DNA of 64,000 nucleotides from Flavobacterium enshiense DK69 (GTDB lineage: Bacteria; Bacteroidota; Bacteroidia; Flavobacteriales; Flavobacteriaceae). Numbering within the stretch: position 1 is the first letter of the stretch; each line of letters begins with the position of its first letter. A model generated the notes under the pieces. It did no database searches. It worked only from the letters and a program-made list of their open reading frames with translations, and was not told the DNA's origin. Shown here one piece after another: positions 1 to 7,878 of the stretch. Made by a program: the position numbers and the translations under genes. Where the stretch lies: NCBI RefSeq assembly GCF_000498495.1, contig NZ_AVCS01000009.1:248001-312000 (forward strand), in the 5' to 3' direction.

Positions 1-31
1 TTTTAATAACATATTCCATTTTAAAACTTTG

Positions 32-39
32 TAACTTTG
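32..39 (+). promoter_or_regulatory. -7 promoter element of tatA
   Basis: The octamer TAACTTTG fits the Bacteroidota -7 consensus TAnnTTTG and lies 28 bases before the tatA start. No clear TTG -33 element is seen at the usual distance, so only the -7 half is well supported. Confidence 0.6.
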
Positions 40-67
40 TCGCGTTACAACCTGTAATTACAAAATC

Positions 68-367
68 ATGTTCGGAATAGGAGGAGGAGAGATATTCTTC
101 ATTATATTGGTAGCTTTGATGTTGTTCGGATCGGATAAGATTCCGGATATCGCCCGTACTTTGGGTAAAGGTATGGCGCAGCTTAAAAATGCGACCAACG
201 ATATCAAAAACGAAATTCAGAAAAGTGCCGAATTAAACGGTTTGAATGATTTAAACGATTTGAATCCGATGAAACAATTGGATCTGACTTCAGATATTAC
301 CAAAGAAATCGACAAGGCAAAAGAGGATATCGAAGACATGACCGGACCGATTAAAAGACAGATGTAA
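68..367 (+). CDS. tatA: Twin-arginine translocase subunit TatA/TatB-like
   Basis: This is a small membrane protein of the TatA/Hcf106 family, which builds the pore that exports folded proteins carrying twin-arginine signals. The 99 residues show the family layout: a short periplasmic end, one hydrophobic helix (about residues 8-20), the hinge FG in LFGSDKIPDIAR, then an amphipathic helix and a charged tail. TatA and TatB cannot be told apart firmly from sequence here; Bacteroidota usually carry TatA-like proteins only. tatC is not in the window. The start is the ATG just after a good -7 element, and the PAP2 gene follows 2 bases after the stop, so the two are probably cotranscribed. Confidence 0.9.
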   Translation: MFGIGGGEIFFIILVALMLFGSDKIPDIARTLGKGMAQLKNATNDIKNEIQKSAELNGLNDLNDLNPMKQLDLTSDITKEIDKAKEDIEDMTGPIKRQM

Positions 368-369
368 TT

Positions 370-936
370 TTGGAGAAAATTATTCAGTTAGACAAACAGC
401 TTTTCGTTTTTCTTAACGGACTGGGGTCTGAACAATACGATGGATTATGGCTTTTTATAACCAAACAGTTTTATTGGGCACCCATTTTTTTATATGTTTT
501 TTATCTGTTGTATAAGAAAGTCGGATGGAAGCATTTGCTTTTGATTCTTGTGTCAATCGCAGTCATGATTACGTTCACCGATCAGTTTACTAATCTGATA
601 AAAAATAGTGTACAGCGATTGCGTCCGTGCAACGATTTGGAAATAAAAGATATGATCCGAATTGTAAAGTCGAGCAGTTCCTTCAGTTATTTTTCAGGTC
701 ATGCAGGCAATTCAATGGCATCAACGGTATTTGTGTTTTTGATTTTGAGGAAATACTACAAATATGCCTTTTTATTGTTCTTGTTTCCGCTGATATTTGC
801 CTATAGCCGAATTTATCTGGGCTTGCATTTCCCGGGTGATATACTTTCAGGATATTTATTTGGAATCATAGCCGGCTTTGGATTCTCAAAACTTTATGAT
901 ATTTTCAGAAGGAAGCATTTTCCGGAAAGCATATAA
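370..936 (+). CDS. PAP2-family membrane phosphatase
   Basis: This 188-residue integral membrane protein belongs to the type 2 phosphatidic acid phosphatase family, which removes phosphate from lipid phosphates such as undecaprenyl diphosphate or phosphatidylglycerol phosphate. All three catalytic blocks are visible: KNSVQRLRP (KX6RP), YFSGHAG (a PSGH-type block with the first His) and SRIYLGLHFPGD (SRX5HX3D). Hydrophobic segments between them suggest five or six spans. The only reasonable start is TTG, 2 bases after the tatA stop, so translation is probably coupled. The exact lipid substrate cannot be read from sequence; recycling of the wall carrier lipid is one possibility. Confidence 0.88.
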   Translation: MEKIIQLDKQLFVFLNGLGSEQYDGLWLFITKQFYWAPIFLYVFYLLYKKVGWKHLLLILVSIAVMITFTDQFTNLIKNSVQRLRPCNDLEIKDMIRIVKSSSSFSYFSGHAGNSMASTVFVFLILRKYYKYAFLLFLFPLIFAYSRIYLGLHFPGDILSGYLFGIIAGFGFSKLYDIFRRKHFPESI

Positions 937-940
937 AAAT

Positions 941-970
941 AAAAATCCCGATTCATAAATCGGGATTTTT
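941..970. terminator. Bidirectional intrinsic terminator
   Basis: A 12-bp perfect stem (AAAAATCCCGAT / ATCGGGATTTTT) with a 6-base loop lies between the convergent PAP2 and O-methyltransferase genes. It has A and T runs on both sides and can serve both strands. Confidence 0.9.
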
Positions 971-974
971 ATTT

Positions 975-1616
975 TTAAAGTACGCGGCTCATGGTTAAGC
1001 CATCGCGAATCGGGAGTAAAACGGTTTCCACTCTCGGATCGTTCTTTAATATTTCGTTATATTCCAGTAATACTTTGGTGCTTTTATCGTTGGCTTTAAC
1101 TTCTTCCAATACTTTTCCGCTCCACAGTACATTGTCCGATAAAATTAAACTGCCTTTGTTCATCAACGGCACGATCATATTGAAATAATTGATGTAGTTT
1201 TCCTTATCGGCATCAATAAAAACCAAATCGAATTTTTTGTTCAAAGTAGGAATGATTTCCAATGCATTGCCTAAATGTTGCTTGATTTGGCTGTCCCATG
1301 GGGATTGCGCGAAATATTTTCTCTGGAAATCGTACAATTCTTCATTATTGTCGATGGTGTCCAATGTTCCATTCTCCGGCAAACCCTCGGCCATACATAA
1401 AGCAGCATAACCGGTATAGGTGCCTATTTCAAGAATGTTTGTCGGACGAATCAACTTCGATATCATGCTCAGGAAGCGTCCCTGAAAATGACCGCTCAAC
1501 ATTCTTGGTTGTAAAATTTTTTGATGGGTTTCTTTATTTAGGCGCGCTAACAACTCCGGTTCGTTTTCCGTGTGTAACGCTACATAATCTTCTAAAGTCT
1601 CGGATATAAAATGCAT
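975..1616 (-). CDS. Class I SAM-dependent O-methyltransferase
   Basis: The 213-residue protein is a catechol-O-methyltransferase-like enzyme (the YrrM/caffeoyl-CoA OMT group). The SAM-binding motif is ILEIGTYTGYAALCMAEG. The metal/substrate acidic motif is DLVFIDADKENY, and SLILSDNVLWSGKV follows. These proteins transfer methyl groups to vicinal hydroxyls in a divalent-metal-dependent way; the bacterial substrate is not predictable. Its start codon directly abuts the stop of the upstream exported-protein gene, so the two form a transcription unit read leftward. Confidence 0.88.
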   Translation of the reverse strand: MHFISETLEDYVALHTENEPELLARLNKETHQKILQPRMLSGHFQGRFLSMISKLIRPTNILEIGTYTGYAALCMAEGLPENGTLDTIDNNEELYDFQRKYFAQSPWDSQIKQHLGNALEIIPTLNKKFDLVFIDADKENYINYFNMIVPLMNKGSLILSDNVLWSGKVLEEVKANDKSTKVLLEYNEILKNDPRVETVLLPIRDGLTMSRVL

Positions 1617-2177
1617 TTAGTTGATGTTTAAATTTGTAAAAAGAGTTAACAGGTAATCAAGGTTTTTGGTTCTATCTTTAAATTTAGGACGGAATGTTAT
1701 TTCAATTAAGTAGTCGTTTTTTATTCCGACTATTGTCATTCCTGGCATATTGTTTTTATATTCGTTAAAAACATAGCAGATACTGTCGCCGTAAATTTTT
1801 TCAAAATAGCAGGTCTTTTCGTCGTGAATTTTTTCAAATAAGCTGCTATATGCCTTATGTCTTTTAGCTTCAAACTCAGCATCTTTACTTAATAACTCGG
1901 CATCTGTTGTGTTTGTCGTGTAAAACTGATTGTCTTTTTTTTCTGAAATTATTATTTCGATAAAGTCTTTATGCTGATTTTTTAATACTAAATAATGAGG
2001 AATAAACTTGTTTGTTGTTTTCCAATTATCATTTAAAGTAACGGTGCCTTCTTTAAAGTAATTTATGAGTACGGTTTTGTTTATTGCTGAATCATAATTA
2101 ATCGCTTCTTTTTTCTTCTGGCTAAACGATTGAAAATTTATTGCGAACAGGCTAAAAAGGAGGAGTAAGTATCTCAT
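1617..2177 (-). CDS. Exported protein of unknown function
   Basis: I do not recognise a family. The protein begins with a clear Sec signal peptide (MRYLLLLFSLFAINFQSFSQ, cleavage expected after the SFSQ region) and continues as a mixed alpha/beta periplasmic or secreted protein of about 165 residues with two Cys residues near the middle. An upstream ATG at 2192 would add five residues, but a good TAnnTTTG element lies only two bases in front of it. The ATG at 2177 is therefore the better start. The gene is in an operon with the O-methyltransferase and divergent from rlmN. Confidence 0.7.
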   Translation of the reverse strand: MRYLLLLFSLFAINFQSFSQKKKEAINYDSAINKTVLINYFKEGTVTLNDNWKTTNKFIPHYLVLKNQHKDFIEIIISEKKDNQFYTTNTTDAELLSKDAEFEAKRHKAYSSLFEKIHDEKTCYFEKIYGDSICYVFNEYKNNMPGMTIVGIKNDYLIEITFRPKFKDRTKNLDYLLTLFTNLNIN

Positions 2178-2193
2178 TTGAAAAAGTTTCACA

Positions 2194-2244
2194 CAAATTT
2201 ACAAATTAACAGATAATCAAATCGATAAATTGTGATTAACTTTG
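2194..2244. promoter_or_regulatory. Divergent promoter pair (exported protein / rlmN)
   Basis: On the minus strand TAAATTTG (2194-2201) has TTTG 16 bases upstream and faces the exported-protein gene. On the plus strand TAACTTTG (2237-2244) faces rlmN. Transcription from the latter would begin almost at the rlmN ATG at 2249, giving a leaderless or nearly leaderless message. Confidence 0.6.
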
Positions 2245-2248
2245 CGCC

Positions 2249-3292
2249 ATGCAAATGGAGAAGAAGGATATACGCGCATTAACGAAAGACCAGTTACGCG
2301 ATTTTTTTGTTGCCAACGGAGATAAAGCCTTTCGTGGTAATCAAGTGTATGAATGGTTGTGGCATAAGCGTGCGCATAAGTTTGAGGACATGACCAATGT
2401 TTCGAAACACACACGCGAAATGCTGGAAGCGAATTTCGTAATCAATCACATCAAGGTGGATACGATGCAGCGCAGTTCTGATGGGACCGTAAAAAATGCC
2501 GTTCGTCTGCATGACGATTTGATCGTGGAGTCGGTTTTGATTCCGACCGAAACGCGGACTACTGCCTGTGTTTCAAGTCAGGTTGGTTGCAGTCTGGATT
2601 GTAATTTCTGTGCAACGGCAAGATTGAAAAGAATGCGTAACCTGAACCCGGATGAAATTTACGATCAGGTGGCGGCTATCGACAGTGAAAGCCGTTTGTA
2701 TTACAACCGTCCGTTATCCAACATCGTTTTCATGGGAATGGGCGAGCCGTTGATGAATTATCCAAATGTAATGAAGGCAATCGACAAAATCACTTCGCCG
2801 GAAGGTTTAGGGATGTCGCCGAAACGTATTACGGTTTCTACATCGGGAATTTCGAAAATGATTATGAAAATGGCCGATGATGAAGTGAAATTCAAACTGG
2901 CGGTTTCTTTGCACTCAGCTATTGAGGAAATCCGGAATGAAATCATGCCGTTCACCAAAAGTTTTCCTTTGCCTGAATTAAAGGAATCTCTGGAATATTG
3001 GTACAAGAAAACGAAAAGTAAGGTGACTTACGAATACGTGGTTTGGAAAGGAATCAACGATGATAAGAAATCGATTGATGCTTTGGTAAAATTCTGCAAA
3101 TACGTTCCGTGTAAAGTAAACTTAATTGAATACAATCCGATTGACGACGGTCAGTTTCAGCAGGCTTCCCAGAAAGCTATTGAAGATTATATTGTGGCTC
3201 TTGAGCGAAACGACATTGTGGTTAAAGTACGCAGAAGCAGAGGAAAGGACATTGATGCTGCCTGTGGTCAGTTGGCCAACAAAGAAGGATAA
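2249..3292 (+). CDS. rlmN: 23S rRNA/tRNA adenine-C2 methyltransferase RlmN
   Basis: A radical-SAM enzyme that methylates C2 of A2503 in 23S rRNA (and A37 of some tRNAs). The signature block ACVSSQVGCSLDCNFCATA carries the CxxxCxxC cluster ligands. The mechanistic Cys near the C-terminus is present in DAACGQL. Length (347) is normal for the family. The ATG at 2249 gives MQMEKKDIRAL; the ATG at 2255 is an alternative, because the promoter element ends at 2244. The gene stands alone and ends in a strong terminator. Confidence 0.96.
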   Translation: MQMEKKDIRALTKDQLRDFFVANGDKAFRGNQVYEWLWHKRAHKFEDMTNVSKHTREMLEANFVINHIKVDTMQRSSDGTVKNAVRLHDDLIVESVLIPTETRTTACVSSQVGCSLDCNFCATARLKRMRNLNPDEIYDQVAAIDSESRLYYNRPLSNIVFMGMGEPLMNYPNVMKAIDKITSPEGLGMSPKRITVSTSGISKMIMKMADDEVKFKLAVSLHSAIEEIRNEIMPFTKSFPLPELKESLEYWYKKTKSKVTYEYVVWKGINDDKKSIDALVKFCKYVPCKVNLIEYNPIDDGQFQQASQKAIEDYIVALERNDIVVKVRRSRGKDIDAACGQLANKEG

Positions 3293-3296
3293 AGAT

Positions 3297-3332
3297 AAAA
3301 AAAACGTTCGTCAATTAAGCGAACGTTTTTTT
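3297..3332. terminator. Bidirectional intrinsic terminator
   Basis: The perfect 10-bp stem AAAACGTTCG / CGAACGTTTT, flanked by A and T runs, lies between rlmN and the convergent lipoprotein gene. Confidence 0.9.
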
Positions 3333-3348
3333 ATTGGGTTACTTCGTG

Positions 3349-4209
3349 TTAATTCCTGAAAGTAAAAGTGTGTGGCGTTCCGCCATCAATAGAGATGGTT
3401 GCGTTGTTGTCGCAGTGTCCGTTTCCATAATTCAATACGGCAGTGTGTTCGTTGCGGTTTATTGTAATTACTCCTGAAACCAATTTATACAAACAAGCAA
3501 TTTCTACTCTCAACGGAGTTGTTATTGTAGATGTGTAGGAATGGTTTGTGCCTGTAGTAGCCCAGTTTCCTGTAATGCGGTATACATTGTCATGGAAAAT
3601 CAGCGGCGTGTCATATCCTTCAATTAATTCTCTTGTTCTTGTTCCTGTTCTGGAATAAGTGTTTCCGTTTGGAAGCGTGATGTCCAAATCCAAATCAATG
3701 CCCACAACTGGATGTGGGGTAGCAAGTGCATCGGTAGCCTGAACGGTTCTTGAAAGTGTTTTTGTCCCTTGTACCAAGATATTGTCATAGTAGAAAGAAT
3801 GGAAGCTATAAGTCCATACATAAGGAGATTGATGGAAATCGGTGCTACCGCTAATGATGATTTGTCCTTTTAAGATAGCTCCGTTATGATATGTGCAACC
3901 TGTTGTGCCGAAGTCAATAATTCTGGTCCAGGTATTTCCTTCTACTGTTGTAGTAACCGTTGCGCAATTCGGAAGGATGGATTGATAGCTCTCTGCTCTT
4001 GCCGTGTTTTGTGCATTAAGCTGGTCTTCCGCTATTTCTGAAATGTCATTTGAAATGTCATCCATTTTGGCATTAGCGTTAAACTCTTCTGTGGTAAATT
4101 GACCGGTAGTGTTACTGTTGTTTTGTTCTTCTTGTTCTTCTTTGTTACAGCCAATTAGGGATAAGGCCAGTAAAACTACAATCGATTTGAATAAATTTCG
4201 TGTCTTCAT
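3349..4209 (-). CDS. Putative lipoprotein of unknown function
   Basis: No family recognised. The N-terminus is a lipoprotein signal (charged MKTRN, hydrophobic core, lipobox SLIGC at about residues 17-21), followed by an acidic, Asn/Gln/Glu-rich linker and a mainly beta-strand domain of about 220 residues with paired Cys residues (for example PNCATV and TTGCTYH). A surface or periplasmic location is likely. It stands alone between rlmN and the prenyl synthase gene. Confidence 0.75.
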   Translation of the reverse strand: MKTRNLFKSIVVLLALSLIGCNKEEQEEQNNSNTTGQFTTEEFNANAKMDDISNDISEIAEDQLNAQNTARAESYQSILPNCATVTTTVEGNTWTRIIDFGTTGCTYHNGAILKGQIIISGSTDFHQSPYVWTYSFHSFYYDNILVQGTKTLSRTVQATDALATPHPVVGIDLDLDITLPNGNTYSRTGTRTRELIEGYDTPLIFHDNVYRITGNWATTGTNHSYTSTITTPLRVEIACLYKLVSGVITINRNEHTAVLNYGNGHCDNNATISIDGGTPHTFTFRN

Positions 4210-4305
4210 AAAATTAGGTTTTGGGTGTAGTTAATAGATGCAAAATACATAAAAAGGTTTAACGGATTAACGGAAAAACAGTGTTTTTTATTTCATATAG
4301 AATTG

Positions 4306-4313
4306 TATCTTTG
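4306..4313 (+). promoter_or_regulatory. -7 promoter element of the prenyl synthase gene
   Basis: TATCTTTG matches TAnnTTTG. It lies 88 bases before the synthase ATG and just before a 26-codon reading frame, so the transcript carries a leader containing that frame. Confidence 0.6.
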
Positions 4314-4319
4314 AATTCT

Positions 4320-4400
4320 ATGAAACAAGTCATGACAGATATAGGTTCAAACGAAAATTACAAAAGTCATCTTGTAACATTGAAAAATCCAATCTCATAG
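4320..4400 (+). CDS. Possible 26-residue leader ORF
   Basis: An ATG seven bases after the -7 element opens a 26-codon frame (MKQVMTDIGSNENY... ending NPIS) whose TAG stop directly abuts the synthase ATG at 4401, in the same frame. It may be a translated leader that couples to the synthase start, or the shortened N-terminus of an older form. With only 26 codons, coding character cannot be judged, and chance is possible. Confidence 0.3.
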   Translation: MKQVMTDIGSNENYKSHLVTLKNPIS

Positions 4401-5381
4401 ATGAAAATCGTTGAACAGATAAAGGAGCCTATAAGCCTTGAAATGGAACTTTTTGAAACGAAGTTTCGCGATTCCATGTCTTCTAAAGTGGCGCTTTTAA
4501 ACAGAATCACTCATTATATCGTAAACCGAAAGGGAAAACAAATGCGTCCTATGTTTGTTTTTCTAACCGCGAAAATGGTATCGGGCGGAACTGTAAACGA
4601 ACGGGCGTATCGTGGGGCTGCTGTTATCGAGCTGATTCACACGGCTACACTGGTGCATGATGATGTGGTGGACGACAGTAACCGACGTCGCGGGTTTTTC
4701 TCTGTCAACGCTTTATGGAAAAACAAGATTGCAGTGTTGGTTGGTGACTTTTTGCTTTCGAAAGGGCTGCTGCTTTCAATAGATAATAATGACTTCGACC
4801 TGCTTAAAATCATTTCAGTTGCTGTTCGTGAAATGAGCGAAGGAGAATTACTCCAGATTGAAAAAGCACGCCGATTGGATATTACTGAAGAAGTTTATTA
4901 CGAAATCATACGCCAAAAAACAGCTACGTTGATTGCCGCCTGTTGTTCGCTTGGGGCTTGTGCCGTTTTTCCCGAGGACAAGGAAGTAATTGAACGCATG
5001 CGTAAATTTGGAGAGTTAATCGGAATGGCTTTCCAAATTAAAGACGATTTGTTTGATTATACCGATGATGCCATCGGTAAACCAACCGGTATCGATATCA
5101 AAGAACAAAAAATGACCCTTCCGCTTATTTATGCCCTCAATAATTGTTCCTCCAAAGAAAAAAGCTGGGTGATTAATTCGGTTAAGAATCATAATAAAGA
5201 CAAAAAACGCGTTCGTGAAGTGATTCAATTCGTAAAAGATAAAAACGGATTAACCTACGCCGAACAAAAGATGGTGCAATTCCAAAAAGAAGCACTTCAA
5301 CTCATTGAAGATTTCCCCCATTCTCCCTATAAAGATGCCCTTACATTGATGGTAAATTATGTGATTGAAAGAAAAAAATAA
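4401..5381 (+). CDS. Trans-polyprenyl diphosphate synthase
   Basis: This enzyme condenses isopentenyl diphosphate units into a long all-trans chain; in this phylum that is most likely the menaquinone side chain. The first Asp-rich motif is LVHDDVVDDSNRRRG and the second is KDDLFDYTDD. The early KGKQMRPMF block supplies the diphosphate-binding Lys/Arg residues. Length (326) fits octaprenyl/heptaprenyl synthases of the IspB/HepT group. Chain length cannot be fixed from the motifs alone. The gene is alone between a lipoprotein gene and an ECF sigma operon. Confidence 0.93.
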   Translation: MKIVEQIKEPISLEMELFETKFRDSMSSKVALLNRITHYIVNRKGKQMRPMFVFLTAKMVSGGTVNERAYRGAAVIELIHTATLVHDDVVDDSNRRRGFFSVNALWKNKIAVLVGDFLLSKGLLLSIDNNDFDLLKIISVAVREMSEGELLQIEKARRLDITEEVYYEIIRQKTATLIAACCSLGACAVFPEDKEVIERMRKFGELIGMAFQIKDDLFDYTDDAIGKPTGIDIKEQKMTLPLIYALNNCSSKEKSWVINSVKNHNKDKKRVREVIQFVKDKNGLTYAEQKMVQFQKEALQLIEDFPHSPYKDALTLMVNYVIERKK

Positions 5382-5475
5382 TTTTTTTTATTTTCATACA
5401 ACCATTTTCAGACTTCACTCGTCTATGCTAATAGAAGTCGGTTATAAAGACCGGTTTTCGAAATACATTTTTTGA

Positions 5476-6036
5476 ATGAAAGTAATAGACTTACATCAGG
5501 AGGAAAAAGAAATCATACAGTTGGCTGTCGACAACAACCGGCATGCCCAACATAAGATTTACTCGAAACACGCTCCCAAAATGCTAAGTGTCTGCCGGCA
5601 ATATATAAAAGACGTGCAGCAGGCGGAAGATGTAATGATAACCGCTTTCATGAAAGTGTTTTCCAATCTAAAAAATTTCGAACACAAAGGCAGCTTCGAA
5701 GGATGGATCCGGCGGATTATGGTAAACGAGAGTATTTCATTTTTGAGAGTACAAAAACAGGTAAAGTTTACGGAAGACGAAAATTATTTTGAAGAACGTT
5801 ACAATAACATCGAAAGCCAGTTTTCTGTTGAAGATATTCAGTTTTTGATTGACAGCCTTCCGGATGGCTACCGAATGGTTTTTAACCTTTACGCGATTGA
5901 AGGATACAAACATCAGGAAATTGCCGAAATGCTGAATATTAGCGAAGGGACTTCGAAATCGCAGTTGTCACACGCCCGAAAATTGCTCCAAAGTCAGGTG
6001 AATAAACTTAAAAATTATGAAAATGGAACCGAATAA
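5476..6036 (+). CDS. ECF-type RNA polymerase sigma factor
   Basis: A 186-residue sigma-70-family regulator with region 2 (about residues 22-90, with the typical QQAEDVMITAFMKVF and GSFEGWIRRIMVNESISFLR blocks) and region 4 (about 120-175, LPDGYRMVFNLYAIEGYKHQEIAEMLNISEGTSKSQLSHARK). It would direct RNA polymerase to a small regulon. The next gene overlaps its 3' end by 20 bases and encodes a single-span membrane protein, so that product is the natural candidate for a regulator of this factor. The regulon is unknown. Confidence 0.9.
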   Translation: MKVIDLHQEEKEIIQLAVDNNRHAQHKIYSKHAPKMLSVCRQYIKDVQQAEDVMITAFMKVFSNLKNFEHKGSFEGWIRRIMVNESISFLRVQKQVKFTEDENYFEERYNNIESQFSVEDIQFLIDSLPDGYRMVFNLYAIEGYKHQEIAEMLNISEGTSKSQLSHARKLLQSQVNKLKNYENGTE

Positions 6037-6697
6037 AATGGAAGAGGAATTCAGAAAAAAACTGAATGCGAGGGAAATGCAGCCTTCAGATGCGGCATGG
6101 GACCGCCTGGATGCGATGCTTTCGGTAGCCGAGAACAAAAAACCGAAACGCAATTTCAGATGGTTGTACATTGCTGCGGGTTTGGCGCTTTTTTTCTCAA
6201 TAGGCTTGTTTTTGTTTCAACAGGAAAGAGGCAATCCTGAAATTCAAATGAAAAACCCGACTGTGGTAACTTCTGATGAGGATCAGAAAGATTCAGAAGA
6301 GCCTGAGTCGGTTGTGTCCAATCCAATGTCCCCGATAGTAGGTAGTTCTGAAACCGTTGCAGAAAATAATTCAGTAACAAAATCAAAGACTGCTAATAAA
6401 ACAATTGCAACTGTTGCTTCCGATACTAATCGTCAGATTGTAAAAGAAGAAGTTGCCGAAGTCATTACCCAAAAAGAACCTGAAATTACAAAAGTAGCCC
6501 CTGAATCCGAGTCAGAAAAACTTTTGGCTAATGTGGATGATGTTAAAGAAAAGCCTCAGGTGAAAGTTAATGCCAATTCATTGCTGAACAATGTGGAAGG
6601 TGAATTAAATCAGGAATTCAGAGAAACAACCTTACAGCGTCTGAACCGAAATTTTAAAACGGTTAAAACAGCTGTAGCAAACAGGAATTACGAGTAA
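6017..6697 (+). CDS. Single-span membrane protein, possible anti-sigma partner
   Basis: The 226-residue protein has a short charged cytoplasmic part (about 1-45, with DAAWDRLDAML), one transmembrane helix (about 50-66, WLYIAAGLALFFSIGLFLF) and a long low-complexity periplasmic tail rich in Glu, Lys, Val and Ser. No recognised anti-sigma (RskA/ZAS) motif is visible. The 20-base overlap with the ECF sigma gene and the topology suggest a regulatory partner, but that is inference. Confidence 0.65.
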   Translation: MKMEPNKMEEEFRKKLNAREMQPSDAAWDRLDAMLSVAENKKPKRNFRWLYIAAGLALFFSIGLFLFQQERGNPEIQMKNPTVVTSDEDQKDSEEPESVVSNPMSPIVGSSETVAENNSVTKSKTANKTIATVASDTNRQIVKEEVAEVITQKEPEITKVAPESESEKLLANVDDVKEKPQVKVNANSLLNNVEGELNQEFRETTLQRLNRNFKTVKTAVANRNYE

Positions 6698-6731
6698 ATA
6701 ATCAAAAATCGAACAGTTAAATTTTTAAATT

Positions 6732-7760
6732 ATGCAAAAGATTATCTTTTATGTAGTGGTCATGTTGTGCTTTTTTGTAAGCAAAGTCACTGCGCAGGAA
6801 ACCTTTGAGCAACGTGCTAATGCAATTGCCAAAAACATCGAGAATATCACTAAAGAAGAGAAGCTGGCTTTGAAAACGGAAGTTGAAGAGGTTAACGAAC
6901 AACTTACAAAGGGCGAGCTGACTCAGGAAGAAGCTGATAAAAAGAAGATGCAATTAGCTACTGATCATGCTAAAAAAATCGAAGAAAGAGTAGCGGTAGA
7001 ACAGGAAAAGCTTAATGCTTTGGTGCAGGAAAGAGTTGATGGGAAATTGAGTGATACCATCAAAATTAAGAAGAGATATTCGATTACCATTCCGGCAGAT
7101 CATTACGACAGAAAAACAAAGAGAACTACTTCGCAGTTTGTTTTCGCCTTCGGACTTAATAATCTGGTAACTAATGGAGCTGTTGCGAATTCTGATTTTG
7201 GATATTGGCGTTCGACATTCTATGAGTGGGGGATTACCGGAAGAACGCGTTTGGGTAAAGAAGACAGTCCGCTTCATCTTAAGTACGGTTTCTCCTTTAT
7301 GTATAATATTTTACACGCTACCGACAACCGTTATTTTGTGGATAAAGGATCAGAAACGGTGTTAGAGACATATCCGGTAAACTTAATAGATGATAAAACG
7401 TATTTTAAAAATGTATTTTTTGCAGTTCCGGTTCATTTGGAGTGGGATTTTTCGGATAAAAGAGAGATCAATGGAAAAATGTACCGCAGATCTCACGATG
7501 GTTTCCGTTTTGGAGCCGGTGGATTTATAGGGATTAATACCAATTCAAAACAGTTTTTAGGCTATGAAGTTGATGGTTATAAAATTAAGGAAAGACAAAA
7601 AGGGGATTGGAATGTAAATGAGTTTACCTATGGTTTAAGTACTTATGTAGGGTACAAAAGTATAAGTTTGTATGCGAAATATGATTTGCAGCCGATGTTT
7701 GAAAGTAATGCGGTAGATCAGCGTAATGCATCATTGGGATTGCGTTTTGATTTTAATTAA
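6732..7760 (+). CDS. Outer-membrane beta-barrel protein with N-terminal coiled coil
   Basis: A signal peptide (MQKIIFYVVVMLCFFVSKVTAQ) is followed by a highly charged, probably coiled-coil helix (about 25-110) and then a C-terminal region with alternating aromatic strands ending in FDFN, as expected of a small outer-membrane barrel. It follows the sigma factor pair by 34 bases in the same direction and probably shares its transcript, so it may be a target or sensor of that system. No specific family is recognised. Confidence 0.7.
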   Translation: MQKIIFYVVVMLCFFVSKVTAQETFEQRANAIAKNIENITKEEKLALKTEVEEVNEQLTKGELTQEEADKKKMQLATDHAKKIEERVAVEQEKLNALVQERVDGKLSDTIKIKKRYSITIPADHYDRKTKRTTSQFVFAFGLNNLVTNGAVANSDFGYWRSTFYEWGITGRTRLGKEDSPLHLKYGFSFMYNILHATDNRYFVDKGSETVLETYPVNLIDDKTYFKNVFFAVPVHLEWDFSDKREINGKMYRRSHDGFRFGAGGFIGINTNSKQFLGYEVDGYKIKERQKGDWNVNEFTYGLSTYVGYKSISLYAKYDLQPMFESNAVDQRNASLGLRFDFN

Positions 7761-7784
7761 TTTGTTTTAGTTAGATACTTTTAT

Positions 7785-7814
7785 GCCCTTTCAGAGTTTC
7801 GATTCTGAAAGGGC
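7785..7814 (+). terminator. Intrinsic terminator after the barrel protein gene
   Basis: An 11-bp perfect stem (GCCCTTTCAGA / TCTGAAAGGGC) with an 8-base loop lies just after the barrel-protein gene. The downstream T run is weak, so termination may be incomplete. Confidence 0.65.
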
Positions 7815-7834
7815 TGATTATTTGTAAAACTTTG

Positions 7835-7842
7835 TACCTTTG
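7835..7842 (+). promoter_or_regulatory. -7 promoter element of dnaG
   Basis: TACCTTTG matches TAnnTTTG perfectly. Its last three bases are the TTG that would open the longest dnaG frame, so that TTG cannot be the translational start of this transcript. No well-spaced TTG -33 element is seen. Confidence 0.65.
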
Positions 7843-7878
7843 AACCGTTCCCAAAAAAAAACGGAGCTTTTTAATAAT

